Assembly: GCA_007132995.1 (NCBI GenBank)
Contig: SLNP01000060.1
Span: forward strand, 1-32,484
Source: Bacteroidales bacterium
GTDB taxonomy: Bacteria > Bacteroidota > Bacteroidia > Bacteroidales > VadinHA17
Reading direction: 5' to 3'
Length of the DNA: 32,484 nt
The notes under the pieces were generated by a model. The model ran no database searches. It was not told the DNA's origin and was given only the letters and a program-made list of their open reading frames with translations. Both the position numbers and the translations under genes were made by a program. Shown in pieces: positions 19,708 to 28,023 of the stretch. Numbering within the stretch: position 1 is the first letter of the stretch; every line of letters starts with the position of its first letter.

Positions 19708-21016
19708 CAGGACCTGTTCTCCTTAGCAGATGTTCGAATGGTTCACGCCAGCCTTCCCACCCATCATCTTCTGTCAGTGAAGTATTGTGCCAGACAGATA
19801 TAAATGTACCCCCAACCTCACTTACCCTGTCTGCAATATCATCAATTATTCCGCATGCCTGTGACACATCGCACTTCAGATAGTTACGCAGGGTTACATC
19901 CATCACCTGAAACGGCCATACTTTCAATGATGTGGCTGATTCACCGACAAGGTCATAAAACAAAAAAGGAAGTGATGTACCGGCCCTGAAGCCAGGCATA
20001 TCTGCATACCCCATGGTAAAATCGTTACCAATTCCGGCAGCTGTCAGTGCCCGGTAGCCACCGGGAAGCGATAGTCTCAGGTAGTGATTCCTCGAGTATT
20101 CGGGTGCATCGCCCGTAATTCTGATAAAGGCCTCCTTCTCCGCAGTAATAAGCGAGTAGTCAGAGCCGGCAAGGTATGACAGGTGAATTCCGCAACGATG
20201 TGCGGTCGAAATCCGGGAAACAAGTGAGCTGTATGCGCCGCTTCTTCTGCTGCAGTTCCTGTCATTCACCGACAAGCGTCCCAGCGGAATGAAAAAGAGA
20301 GCTTCACAACCCGACTTGCGCAGAGATTCCAGAATATAGTCGTAAACATCATAAGGGTCATCCTTCAGGCCTGCTACAGACCTAAGCCGGTCAAGCGGAT
20401 TTCTCCCCTTCGCAACATCTCTTAAAACCCCTCCCGCGGTACGGAGAAGACCTCTTCCACGAAAGGCGTATGCAACATCCAGGTCGAAGGTGACAATCCC
20501 CCTGAACTCACTCCGTCTGAATGTAAGGTAAGGATTGTACTTGAGAAGTTTCATCTTCAGAATACCCACCCATATATCCACTACCGGTATGTTGAGAAAT
20601 CCATTCCTGCAGGCAAAAGAAGCCTCAGCAGGAAATCGCCCATGATTATCAGGCCTGTATGGCAGGTACTCCTCATATCTGGACACCATATAAAAGACAG
20701 CAGAGAAGATATCAAAAGAGATATCCCCCTTGTCGCCTGAGGGGAACAGGATGAGCGAGTCACCATCGGTTCGCTCTGCAACGGGCATAAAATCCCTTAT
20801 ACCATCCTCCGCGAGCAGGCCTGAAGGCAGAATTGTGAATCCGCCTTCCATTTGATGGTCATTACTATAGTTGATAAAAGGGTAACTACCCAGCCGCCTT
20901 CTGTCGGAAACAATTTCATAGGAGAGCCCCAGCATATCACCCAGCACCAGGCCTGCAACATAACTGAGCCGGGGTGTAACACTCCCTGCATAGACCATTA
21001 TATCTCTTCTCACCAT
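19700..21016 (-). CDS. Polysaccharide deacetylase-like protein (DUF7033-type N-terminus)
   Basis: This 438-residue protein has an N-terminal domain (about residues 1-150) ending in YMVSRYEEYLPY-R-P, found in Bacteroidetes deacetylase-like proteins, followed by a catalytic-like barrel. Conserved elements are VTFDLDVAYAF (a T-F-D-x-D metal motif), FFIPLGR, CGIHLSY (the histidine of the second motif), RNHYLRLSLPGGYRAL and ISVWHN near the end. The canonical NodB H-x3-H is reduced to a single His, so either the metal site is variant or the activity is altered. There is no signal peptide, so it should be cytoplasmic. It starts nine bases after the tag gene and overlaps the FemAB-like gene. Confidence 0.72.
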   Translation of the reverse strand: MVRRDIMVYAGSVTPRLSYVAGLVLGDMLGLSYEIVSDRRRLGSYPFINYSNDHQMEGGFTILPSGLLAEDGIRDFMPVAERTDGDSLILFPSGDKGDISFDIFSAVFYMVSRYEEYLPYRPDNHGRFPAEASFACRNGFLNIPVVDIWVGILKMKLLKYNPYLTFRRSEFRGIVTFDLDVAYAFRGRGLLRTAGGVLRDVAKGRNPLDRLRSVAGLKDDPYDVYDYILESLRKSGCEALFFIPLGRLSVNDRNCSRRSGAYSSLVSRISTAHRCGIHLSYLAGSDYSLITAEKEAFIRITGDAPEYSRNHYLRLSLPGGYRALTAAGIGNDFTMGYADMPGFRAGTSLPFLFYDLVGESATSLKVWPFQVMDVTLRNYLKCDVSQACGIIDDIADRVSEVGGTFISVWHNTSLTEDDGWEGWREPFEHLLRRTGPDE

Positions 21017-21025
21017 GTTACAGGG

Positions 21026-21622
21026 TTATGTTCGGTTCCTATCTCTACTCCTACCCTCTCCTGCCACCCTACCGGAGGCTATCTTCCTGCCTGTTTCACA
21101 CCCCTCAGCATGTGCCCCCGGCAGCATGTCAATACTCATCAGGAATTCGTTCACTATCTCACTACCTACAAATTTGAAGGTCTTTCGAAACAGTCTGGTC
21201 CACTCATCCAGATCACTGCACTCCTCGCCCTTCAGGTCAAGCCACTGCCTGAAAGAGCCATATTCCGACCGGATCTCCACCAGCCGGCGGGCATTCTCAA
21301 TCACTGCCTCTATTTTCCGTCTGTTACGAACTATACCCCTGTCGTTAAGCAGTCTCCCGATATCTTCCGGTCCATACCGCGCCACCTTCTCTACTGAGAA
21401 GTTATTAAAAGCAGCCCTGAAGTTATCGAGCTTCTTAAGCATCAGCGTCCAACTCAGTCCCGCCTGGTTAATCTCCAGTATCAACCTCCCGAAAAGCTCA
21501 TCATCATCCTCCAGCCTGAAACCATAGTGGTTATCATGATATTCCTGGTGCAGCTTCTTAATCTCACCACTCTTCATCCTTGCTATCTCGTCACAGTAGG
21601 CCATACAGTTCAGGCATCTCAA
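21026..21622 (-). CDS. tag: DNA-3-methyladenine glycosylase I (Tag)
   Basis: Tag removes 3-methyladenine from alkylated DNA in base-excision repair. The 198-residue product carries EYHDNHYGFRLEDDDELFG, then ILEINQAGLSWTLMLKKLDNF (the catalytic-pocket helix with Glu50) and KFVGSEIV-NEFLMS. The zinc-snap residues can be traced: Cys3 (in RCLNC), His29 (YHD), His171 and Cys175 (HAEGC), with the same H-x3-C spacing as E. coli Tag. There are about 13 extra residues between Cys3 and His29, containing more cysteines (6 and 10). A basic arginine-rich tail ends the protein. It starts 14 bases after the kynureninase stop, so it is in that operon, although the pathways are unrelated. Confidence 0.93.
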   Translation of the reverse strand: MRCLNCMAYCDEIARMKSGEIKKLHQEYHDNHYGFRLEDDDELFGRLILEINQAGLSWTLMLKKLDNFRAAFNNFSVEKVARYGPEDIGRLLNDRGIVRNRRKIEAVIENARRLVEIRSEYGSFRQWLDLKGEECSDLDEWTRLFRKTFKFVGSEIVNEFLMSIDMLPGAHAEGCETGRKIASGRVAGEGRSRDRNRT

Positions 21623-21636
21623 TTCACTGGCAGAGA

Positions 21637-22953
21637 TCAGGTAACAACACCTCTCTCATCGCTATATTTTTCATAAACACCTTCACCGGCAATTCTGGCC
21701 ATTTCAGCGACCGCTATCGCCACCTCGGCAAAGCTGTTGTAGAGAGGTGCGAAACCGACCCTGATATTGTCTGGTACACGGAAGTCCGGAATGACAGTCC
21801 ACTCACCCTCATTTTCGTCGGCCAGGGCCTTGCATATTCTGTAAGCCTCAGGGTGCTTAACAGAGACATGAGATCCTCTTAAGTCAGGGTTTTCGGGGGA
21901 ACCGAAGGCGAACCCCAGAGGTTCAAGGTATTCCTTGAAAAGAGAGTGAAATAGTGAGGTCATCGCCACACTCTTCTCCCTGATCCGGTCCATTCCGGCC
22001 AGGCGGAATATTTCGAGCGAGCTCCTCAATGTAGTAGAAGAGAGAACCGGAACAGACCCTGTCAGGAACCTCTTCATCCCTTTTGCCGGGGTAAAATCTG
22101 TATTAAAACTGAAAGGATCGGCATCAGCCCACCACCCCCACAAAGGGGAGCCAATTTTATCCTGAATATCTCGTCTCACATAGATAAACGAGACTGCCCC
22201 CGGGCCGGCATTGAGGTATTTGTATGTACACCCAACCGCGAAGTCAGCCCCTGCCCCATTCAGATCGACAGGAACTGCCCCTGCAGCATGAGAGAGATCC
22301 CACAAAACCATAGCACCGTTATCATGAGCCAGCCTGGTAACACGCTCCATATCATACACAAAGGCACTTCTGAAAGAGACATGTGAGAGTGACAAAAGAG
22401 CGCAATCACTATTGACCAGCCTTTTTAGCTCCTTGTCAGAAACTGTAATGCCATCATCGCTCCTCATAAGTTCCAGCCGGTGTCTCCCTCCCAGCAGATC
22501 TATCACTCCCTGTGCAATATAGAGGTCTGTACCAAAATTGAGTTCATCACTCACTATGCTGTTTCGCCTGCTGTCTCGCAGCACAGACATAACTATTTTA
22601 AAAAGGTTCACAGTAACCGAGTCACAAACAATAACCTCGTCAGGCCCGGCTCCCACCAGTGGTGCTATCATAGCCCCCAGTTCAGAGGGCCCGTTCCACC
22701 ATTTATCGTTATATGACCGTATCAGCCCCCTGCCCCACTCATCCTCAAGCACATCTCTGATATGCTCTTTTGTGGCAACAGGGAGCATCCCAAGCGAGTT
22801 GCCATCAAGATAGACAAGAGAGGGCTCCTCCTTCATAAAAAGGGAGGCAAAAGAGGCAAGCGGATCATCGACATCGTATTTTTCAGCCCTTTTTAAGATA
22901 GTCTCTGCAAGATTTCCCACATCAATCGGTATATAATAGTTATCGGCATCCAC
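21637..22953 (-). CDS. kynU: Kynureninase
   Basis: Kynureninase is a PLP-dependent hydrolase that splits L-kynurenine to anthranilate and alanine (or 3-hydroxykynurenine to 3-hydroxyanthranilate) in tryptophan degradation. The 438-residue product is of normal length. It has the N-terminal YLDGNSLGMLP motif, SVTVNLFKIVMSVL (PLP-phosphate contact), DELNFGTDLY, SHVSFRSAFVYD, the LWDLSHAAGAVPVDL strand and the Schiff-base Lys245 in CTYKYLNAGPGA. No other kyn or nad gene is present in the window. It is the first gene of the four-gene operon and faces the THX gene across 134 bases. Confidence 0.95.
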   Translation of the reverse strand: MDADNYYIPIDVGNLAETILKRAEKYDVDDPLASFASLFMKEEPSLVYLDGNSLGMLPVATKEHIRDVLEDEWGRGLIRSYNDKWWNGPSELGAMIAPLVGAGPDEVIVCDSVTVNLFKIVMSVLRDSRRNSIVSDELNFGTDLYIAQGVIDLLGGRHRLELMRSDDGITVSDKELKRLVNSDCALLSLSHVSFRSAFVYDMERVTRLAHDNGAMVLWDLSHAAGAVPVDLNGAGADFAVGCTYKYLNAGPGAVSFIYVRRDIQDKIGSPLWGWWADADPFSFNTDFTPAKGMKRFLTGSVPVLSSTTLRSSLEIFRLAGMDRIREKSVAMTSLFHSLFKEYLEPLGFAFGSPENPDLRGSHVSVKHPEAYRICKALADENEGEWTVIPDFRVPDNIRVGFAPLYNSFAEVAIAVAEMARIAGEGVYEKYSDERGVVT

Positions 22954-22993
22954 AACTTGCTTGGAGAGAAGCCTTTAATAAGAATAGCCTCTA

Positions 22994-23027
22994 TTTCAGG
23001 CAAAAATATATATTTTTATTAATTTTG
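22994..23027 (+). promoter_or_regulatory. Promoter of the THX gene
   Basis: TTTC (22994-22997), 22 bases, then TAATTTTG (23020-23027) give an exact TAnnTTTG -7 element with an imperfect upstream element. Start of transcription would be near 23034, with a leader of about 54 bases. Confidence 0.5.
23001..23008 (-). promoter_or_regulatory. Candidate -7 element for the kynU operon
   Basis: Read on minus, TATTTTTG exactly fits TAnnTTTG and lies about 48 bases before the kynU ATG. No TTG is seen at the right distance upstream. It is back to back with the THX -7 element, 11 bases away. Confidence 0.4.
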
Positions 23028-23087
23028 TTGCTATCCGGCTTTGAGGGTAAAGGTATCGATCTTTTTATGAATTAAACCAGCATTATC

Positions 23088-23723
23088 ATGGGCAAAGGAG
23101 ACAAGAAAACTGGAAGAGGAAAGCTATTCAGAGGAAGCTACGGAGTCAGAAGGAGGCGTAAAAAAAGGAAAAACAGACATGTGGCACCAGGCTACTCTTC
23201 CGGTTACCAGAAGAAGATAAAAGAAAAGTCCACTCCCAAAGAGAGAGAGAAGGCTTTTACCGACACAGCAGTTGACTCTTCGGAAGAGAAGATAGCTACA
23301 ACAGCTGCCAGGCCGACAGTGACTTCAGAGCAAGAACAGGAGGTCAGTGTATCAGAGAAACCAAAAGCCGCCAAAAAGGCAGAGGCAAAAGAGGAGAGTG
23401 CAGAGAAACCCAAAGCTACCAAAAAGGCAGAGGTAAAAGAGGAGGCCCCGGAGAAACCCAAAGAGACCAAAAAGACAGAGACAAAAGAGGAAGCCCCGGA
23501 AAAACCCAAAGCCACCAAAAAGGCAGAGGTAAAAAAAGAGACTGCAGATAAACCAAAAGCCGCCAAAAAAGCAGAGGTAAAAAAGGAGGCCCCGGAGAAA
23601 CCCAAGGGCACCAAAAAAGCAGAGGCAAAAGAGGAAGCCCCTGAGAAACCCAAAGCCACCAAAAAGGCAGAGACAAAAGAGGAGGCCCCGGAGAAACCAA
23701 AAGCCGCAGACACCCCGGATTGA
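23088..23723 (+). CDS. 30S ribosomal protein THX with a long repetitive charged tail
   Basis: The first 28 residues (MGKGDKKTGRGKLFRGSYG, then VRRRRKKRK) match the small 30S protein THX, which in most bacteria is only about 25-60 residues. Here the protein runs to 211 residues. After a basic linker (residues 29-60) and an acidic stretch (61-89) come seven copies of a 16-residue repeat, EKPKATKKAEVKEEAP in consensus, at 90-201, and a partial eighth to the end. The tail alternates Lys and Glu with Ala/Pro, resembling histone-H1-like or AlgP-like tails, and is expected to be disordered. No stop separates the two parts and codon use is uniform, so this is one gene. The effect of the tail on the ribosome, or a link to DNA, is unknown. 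Confidence 0.85.
   Translation: MGKGDKKTGRGKLFRGSYGVRRRRKKRKNRHVAPGYSSGYQKKIKEKSTPKEREKAFTDTAVDSSEEKIATTAARPTVTSEQEQEVSVSEKPKAAKKAEAKEESAEKPKATKKAEVKEEAPEKPKETKKTETKEEAPEKPKATKKAEVKKETADKPKAAKKAEVKKEAPEKPKGTKKAEAKEEAPEKPKATKKAETKEEAPEKPKAADTPD
23355..23720 (+). repeat. 48-bp tandem repeat inside the THX gene
   Basis: Seven head-to-tail units of 48 bp lie at 23355-23690, followed by a 30-bp partial copy to 23720. Each unit begins GARAAACC and encodes a 16-residue block. The units differ at several bases and keep the frame. Because TAA and TAG-type triplets are absent in all frames, long spurious open frames appear on the opposite strand. Confidence 0.95.
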
Positions 23724-23872
23724 CAGATTGGCCCCGCAAAAAGGTGATAGAATAGAAAGCCGAAGGCTGAAAGGAGATAATAAAACTTTTCCGAAAAGAG
23801 ATAATAACCGCACGCTCCGACAGAAAGAAGGTGCCATAGGTGCGAATCTTATAAAGGCATAAGAGGCCGGGG

Positions 23873-25465
23873 TTATCTTCTGACTATCATGCGGTAATAG
23901 TCATCACCCTTCACCCTTGCATTGATAATAACCGGCTCACTCATACCCCTTGCCTCCTCGATAGCAGCGAGAAGTGAATCCTCGCAAATAGCCTGGATAA
24001 CCTTCACCCCCAGACATCTGTCAGAGCCAAACATATCCTCCCCAATAATGTCGGTTGCGTAGGGGGCAACACCCCTCCACGACTGCTTCACCTTAATAAG
24101 GTTAAGTTCATTATCTGAGATAACCACGACTATCACATTGAGCCCGTACCTTCTGGCGGTGAGCAGCTCACCAACAGACATAAGGAATCCTCCGTCACCG
24201 GTAAAGGCCACCACTTCAGAATGTGGGCGGTTAAGCTTAATAGCCAGTGCGGCAGGCAGCCCGAACCCCATCGAAGACCAACCATTGGTCATCATCATCT
24301 GGTCAGGAGAAGAGATATTGATCATCTGGCCAGCCATATGGAGGTGAGAGCCAACATCGCAGCTATAGAGAGCGCCCTCAGGCATAGCCTCACAAACCCT
24401 GCTCATAACCATTGCGGGGCCCCATCTGTCGGACATCCCGCCAAACAGTTCCCCTATCTCATTTATCAGAGACGCAGGATCCCTTCCAGTCATATAGTCA
24501 GCACTCTCAGGCAGGCAACGCAGTATCTCAAACCAGCTATCCGGTTCCCCCGTAGCCATTACAACCGGATAGTTGTCAGGCATATCACTCAATACAGTAT
24601 TGAAATGGGCTATAGGCAGGCCCGGTGGCACCCATGAATCATAATTAAACTCAACCTCGTCATATCCAAGGCCTATAATCAGGTCGCTATTACCGGCAAA
24701 GGCCTCGACCTTATCGCTGAAGGCATGGAAAAGCACCCCGGCAAAACAGGGGTGAGAAGGTGGTATCACCCCCTTGGCCATTGGTGTAACCACAACCGGC
24801 ATGGGACATCTCTCCAGCAGGCTCAGAAGCTCGTGAGTAATATTCCTTCTGGCCGCCGTAAGTCCAAGGGCAATTACCGGCCTGGACGCACCCTTCAGTT
24901 TCGATTTAATATCACCCCTTACAGCAGTACTGAGTTTACCACGGCCTGCAGAACCGGCTGGAGTGGATGGAATATCGATGCTCCCTGCATCAGAAGGAAT
25001 CCCTACATGAACCGGGCCCGGATACTCCCCTGTGGCAAGCTTTATAGCCTCTGTCATCACTTCGGCTGCATTCTGCGGAGTGAGGCGCCAGGTACCCTTT
25101 GTTACGGCAGAGAAGAGCTTCTGGTGATCTATCTTCATCTGGGTAGTACGCGCCAGCATAGTATCAGGCACCTCGGTAGTAAAAGCTATCAAAGGCGAAC
25201 GGTCCAGTAGGGCGGCTCCAACTCCTGAGGCAAGGTTTACAGCTCCGGGGCCGAAGGTTGCATGGCATACCCCCGGTGCGGAAGATATTCTGGCGGTGAC
25301 CGTCGCCATTATGCCCGATGCACCCTCATGAGAAGTAAGAATAAAAGGGATACCCTCCTCCCTCCACGCCTCCATGAGAGGTATAGATGGCCCGCCGGGA
25401 ACACCGAACACAAACCTTACACCGGAGTTTTTAAGACTCCTGGCAATAAACGATGCTATCTCCAT
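23873..25465 (-). CDS. Thiamine-diphosphate-dependent enzyme, acetolactate-synthase-like
   Basis: This 530-residue protein has the three domains of the POX/ALS/decarboxylase family. The N-terminal pyrimidine-binding part starts MEIASFIARSLKNSGVRFVFG with the catalytic Glu47 in SHEGASG. A central domain holds TAARRNITHELLSLLERC, and the C-terminal pyrophosphate-binding part has GDGGFLMSVGELLTARRYGLN and then ISDNELN (the GDG...N motif that binds the thiamine diphosphate-Mg). Members make acetolactate, decarboxylate 2-oxo acids or cleave oxalyl-CoA; the substrate cannot be told here. No small regulatory subunit gene or other ilv gene adjoins it. The open frame extends upstream to 25765, but conserved similarity begins at 25465. 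Confidence 0.85.
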   Translation of the reverse strand: MEIASFIARSLKNSGVRFVFGVPGGPSIPLMEAWREEGIPFILTSHEGASGIMATVTARISSAPGVCHATFGPGAVNLASGVGAALLDRSPLIAFTTEVPDTMLARTTQMKIDHQKLFSAVTKGTWRLTPQNAAEVMTEAIKLATGEYPGPVHVGIPSDAGSIDIPSTPAGSAGRGKLSTAVRGDIKSKLKGASRPVIALGLTAARRNITHELLSLLERCPMPVVVTPMAKGVIPPSHPCFAGVLFHAFSDKVEAFAGNSDLIIGLGYDEVEFNYDSWVPPGLPIAHFNTVLSDMPDNYPVVMATGEPDSWFEILRCLPESADYMTGRDPASLINEIGELFGGMSDRWGPAMVMSRVCEAMPEGALYSCDVGSHLHMAGQMINISSPDQMMMTNGWSSMGFGLPAALAIKLNRPHSEVVAFTGDGGFLMSVGELLTARRYGLNVIVVVISDNELNLIKVKQSWRGVAPYATDIIGEDMFGSDRCLGVKVIQAICEDSLLAAIEEARGMSEPVIINARVKGDDYYRMIVRR

Positions 25466-25489
25466 CACCAATCTCTCTTTTTTGTCAGA

Positions 25490-25497
25490 CAAATATA
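25490..25497 (-). promoter_or_regulatory. Candidate -7 element for the thiamine-diphosphate enzyme gene
   Basis: Read on minus, TATATTTG is an exact TAnnTTTG match, 24 bases before the ATG at 25465. No TTG/TTTG lies 17-23 bases upstream. It supports the start at 25465 over the longer upstream open frame. Confidence 0.45.
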
Positions 25498-25706
25498 ACA
25501 GTTCGGTCAGAAACAGGCTCTCTCTGCTTAAATATACACCGGAATAAGAGCTCTTGTCTGAAAAGGCCTGCGCTTCCGGAAGGTAGAGAGACCAAGTAAG
25601 AGAGTTCACCGCACAAATCGGTTTTATGCTCATTAACACAACAAAGAGAAAAGTGGTGGCAACTTTCTTTTTACCTTTAGCAGCTAGTAACCAACAGTGA
25701 CGAACC

Positions 25707-27974
25707 ATGCGAAAGGTACTCTCTCTTTTTATTGGAGCACTCCTCTTTTCAACCCCCTTTTCCATTCCCTCTATCGCACAGGGGCTTCTCGAAGATTACC
25801 AGAGGGCCGATGATGTCTCATCCCTTTACAGAGACAAAGTCTGGTACGGTAATGTCCGTCCCTCCTGGATTGGCGAGACCTCTCTCTTCGTCTATGAGAA
25901 TGAGACGCCCGACGGGAGAGAGTGGATATTGGTCAATCCCGACAGGGGCGAAAAGCGCGAAGCTTTCGACCAGAGAAGGTTTGCAAGAAGTTTTCGCTCT
26001 GTTACCGGAACCCGTGCCGAACCGGGTAACCTGCCCATAACCAATGTAAGGTTTCACACAGATCCCGAAACCTTCTCTTTCTACTACAGAGGTGACCGTT
26101 ACACCTGTTCGGTAACTAACTATGCGATAGTTAAGACCGATGACGGTTCACGAAGAGCTCAGCAGAGAGGCGGCCGAACCAGGTGGCCCTGGGGTTTCGG
26201 CGATGAGCTTCGTAACGATCCGGTAGAATCGCCCGATGGCGAGTGGACAGCCTTCATCAAAGATTACAATCTTCACATACGCTCTAACGGTGATAACAGA
26301 GAGTATCAGTTAAGCTATGATGGTGGCAAGGGAGAATACTACTCAAGCTTCATACGGTGGTCGCCCGACTCGCGCAAGATAGTAACCGCGAGAGTCAGAG
26401 ATGTTGAAAGGCGTATTATACACTACATCGAGTCGTCACCTTCGGAAGGGTTCCATCCTCTGCTTCACAGCTACGAATACCCCAAGCCCGGTGATGCCAT
26501 ACCCCAGTTTTATCCACAACTGTTTGATATAGATACCCGAAGCCAGATAAGGGTATCAGGTACCACTCTGCCAGAGCAGTACTCCGTAGGCCGTTACCGG
26601 TGGGCAGCCGACAGCCGCTCAATAACCTACGAGTATAACCGGCGTGGCCACCAGCAGTATCAGGTAATACGGCTCGATGCTGAAACCGGAAATCAGCGTG
26701 TAATAATAAATGAGACATCCTCCACATTCATACATTACAGCGGCAAGCGTTACCGCCACGACATAGAGAATACAAACGAAATAATATGGGCATCTGAGCG
26801 TGACGGATGGAATCACCTCTACCTTTACAACTCAGTCACCGGCAAGGTTATAAACCAGATAACAGCTGGTGAATGGATTGTCCGTAGCGTTCTTCATGTT
26901 GATCAGGAAGAGCGAAGAATCACCTTTCAGGCAGGAGGGCGTGAGCCAGGCGACCCCTACCATATTCATGTATACAGCATCAACTTTGATGGAACCGGAC
27001 TTACAAAGTTGACAGATGGCGACGGAACCCATGAGGTCTTCTTTTCGCCCGACAGGAGATATATGGTAGACACCTGGTCCAGGGTAGACAAGCCTCCTGT
27101 AGCCGTACTCAGAGACGGCAAAACCGGAGAGCTTGTTATGGAGCTTGAGCGTGCCGACATAACACCTCTGCTTGAGACCGGCTGGATCATGCCCGAGGTT
27201 TTCACCGCCAAAGGCCGGGATGGAGAGACCGATATATGGGGCATGATAGTAAGGCCATCAAACTTTGACGAGAAGATCGATTACCCGGTAATAGAATACA
27301 TCTATGCGGGACCTCACAGCGCACATGTACCCAAGAGATTTTCTCCCATCCACTCCAATCTCACAGCCCTTTCAGAGCTCGGATTCATCGTTGTTCAGAT
27401 AGATGGCATGGGCACATCTCATCGTTCAAAGGCCTTTCATGATGTCTGCTGGCAAAATCTGGGAGACGCAGGCTTCCCCGACAGGATACCCTGGATCAGA
27501 GAGGCCGCTGCCAGCTATCCCTATATCGATACAACAAGGGTAGGTGTTTTTGGCACATCTGCCGGAGCTCAGAATGCCGTTGGCGCTCTTCTTTTTCATC
27601 CCGGGTTCTACAAGGTTGCAGTGGCATCCTGTGGCTGCCACGACAACCGCATGGACAAGATATGGTGGAATGAGCAGTTTATGGGATGGCCCGTTGGCCC
27701 CCACTACAGTGAGTCATCCAATGTAGATAACGCGTGGCGTCTTGAGGGCAGACTTCTTCTTATCAATGGTGAATTGGATTACAATGTCGATCCCGCCTCA
27801 ACCACCCAGTTGGTAGATGCCCTTATTAGGGCAGGCAAAGATTTCGACTATCTCTTTGTGCCAGGCATGGGTCACACATCGGGAGGTCGTTACGGAGAGC
27901 GCAGAAGGAGAGATTTTTTTGTCAGACACCTTCTTGGAGTTGAGCCTCCCGACTGGAACAGGGTTGACAGATAA
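25707..27974 (+). CDS. S9 family (DPP-IV-like) serine peptidase
   Basis: This 755-residue exported enzyme has a signal peptide (MRKVLSLFIGALLFSTPFSI, cut near AQG), a beta-propeller DPP-IV N-terminal domain (about residues 80-500) and an alpha/beta-hydrolase S9 domain. The catalytic triad is Ser618 (GTSAG), Asp691 (NGELDYNVDP) and His723 (PGMGHTSGG), with spacings of 73 and 32 that match dipeptidyl peptidase IV. The nucleophile motif is G-T-S-A-G where most DPP-IV enzymes have G-W-S-Y-G, so specificity may differ. Such enzymes cut dipeptides from peptide N-termini in the periplasm. A TACCTTTA sequence at 25672-25679 may be its -7 element. It is divergent from the thiamine-diphosphate enzyme gene. 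Confidence 0.92.
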   Translation: MRKVLSLFIGALLFSTPFSIPSIAQGLLEDYQRADDVSSLYRDKVWYGNVRPSWIGETSLFVYENETPDGREWILVNPDRGEKREAFDQRRFARSFRSVTGTRAEPGNLPITNVRFHTDPETFSFYYRGDRYTCSVTNYAIVKTDDGSRRAQQRGGRTRWPWGFGDELRNDPVESPDGEWTAFIKDYNLHIRSNGDNREYQLSYDGGKGEYYSSFIRWSPDSRKIVTARVRDVERRIIHYIESSPSEGFHPLLHSYEYPKPGDAIPQFYPQLFDIDTRSQIRVSGTTLPEQYSVGRYRWAADSRSITYEYNRRGHQQYQVIRLDAETGNQRVIINETSSTFIHYSGKRYRHDIENTNEIIWASERDGWNHLYLYNSVTGKVINQITAGEWIVRSVLHVDQEERRITFQAGGREPGDPYHIHVYSINFDGTGLTKLTDGDGTHEVFFSPDRRYMVDTWSRVDKPPVAVLRDGKTGELVMELERADITPLLETGWIMPEVFTAKGRDGETDIWGMIVRPSNFDEKIDYPVIEYIYAGPHSAHVPKRFSPIHSNLTALSELGFIVVQIDGMGTSHRSKAFHDVCWQNLGDAGFPDRIPWIREAAASYPYIDTTRVGVFGTSAGAQNAVGALLFHPGFYKVAVASCGCHDNRMDKIWWNEQFMGWPVGPHYSESSNVDNAWRLEGRLLLINGELDYNVDPASTTQLVDALIRAGKDFDYLFVPGMGHTSGGRYGERRRRDFFVRHLLGVEPPDWNRVDR

Positions 27975-28023
27975 CCGATTCTTTCAGCCGCCCAAAATTC
28001 GGAGAGAACAAAAAGTGAGAGAG

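Noticed and set aside
19395..19883. Plus-strand ORF of 162 codons across the deacetylase/FemAB junction
   Set aside because: It is antisense to two overlapping genes with clear family motifs and has no features of its own.
23355..23720. CRISPR-like array
   Set aside because: The 48-bp units are contiguous with no spacers and encode an in-frame protein repeat.
23204..23837. Several long minus-strand ORFs opposite the THX repeats
   Set aside because: They result from the lack of stop codons in a repeated low-complexity sequence; none has a start context or family features.
24725..25210. Plus-strand ORF of 161 codons inside the thiamine-diphosphate enzyme gene
   Set aside because: Antisense shadow of a well-conserved coding region.
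25573..25582. 10-base palindrome CTTCCGGAAG in the divergent gap at 25466-25706
   Set aside because: A palindrome of this length is expected by chance several times in a window this size; no second copy near a promoter.
25466..25765. 100-codon N-terminal extension of the thiamine-diphosphate enzyme, including a hydrophobic stretch
   Set aside because: The family begins at MEIASFIARSL; the extension reads through a divergent intergenic region and overlaps the start of the S9 gene on the other strand.
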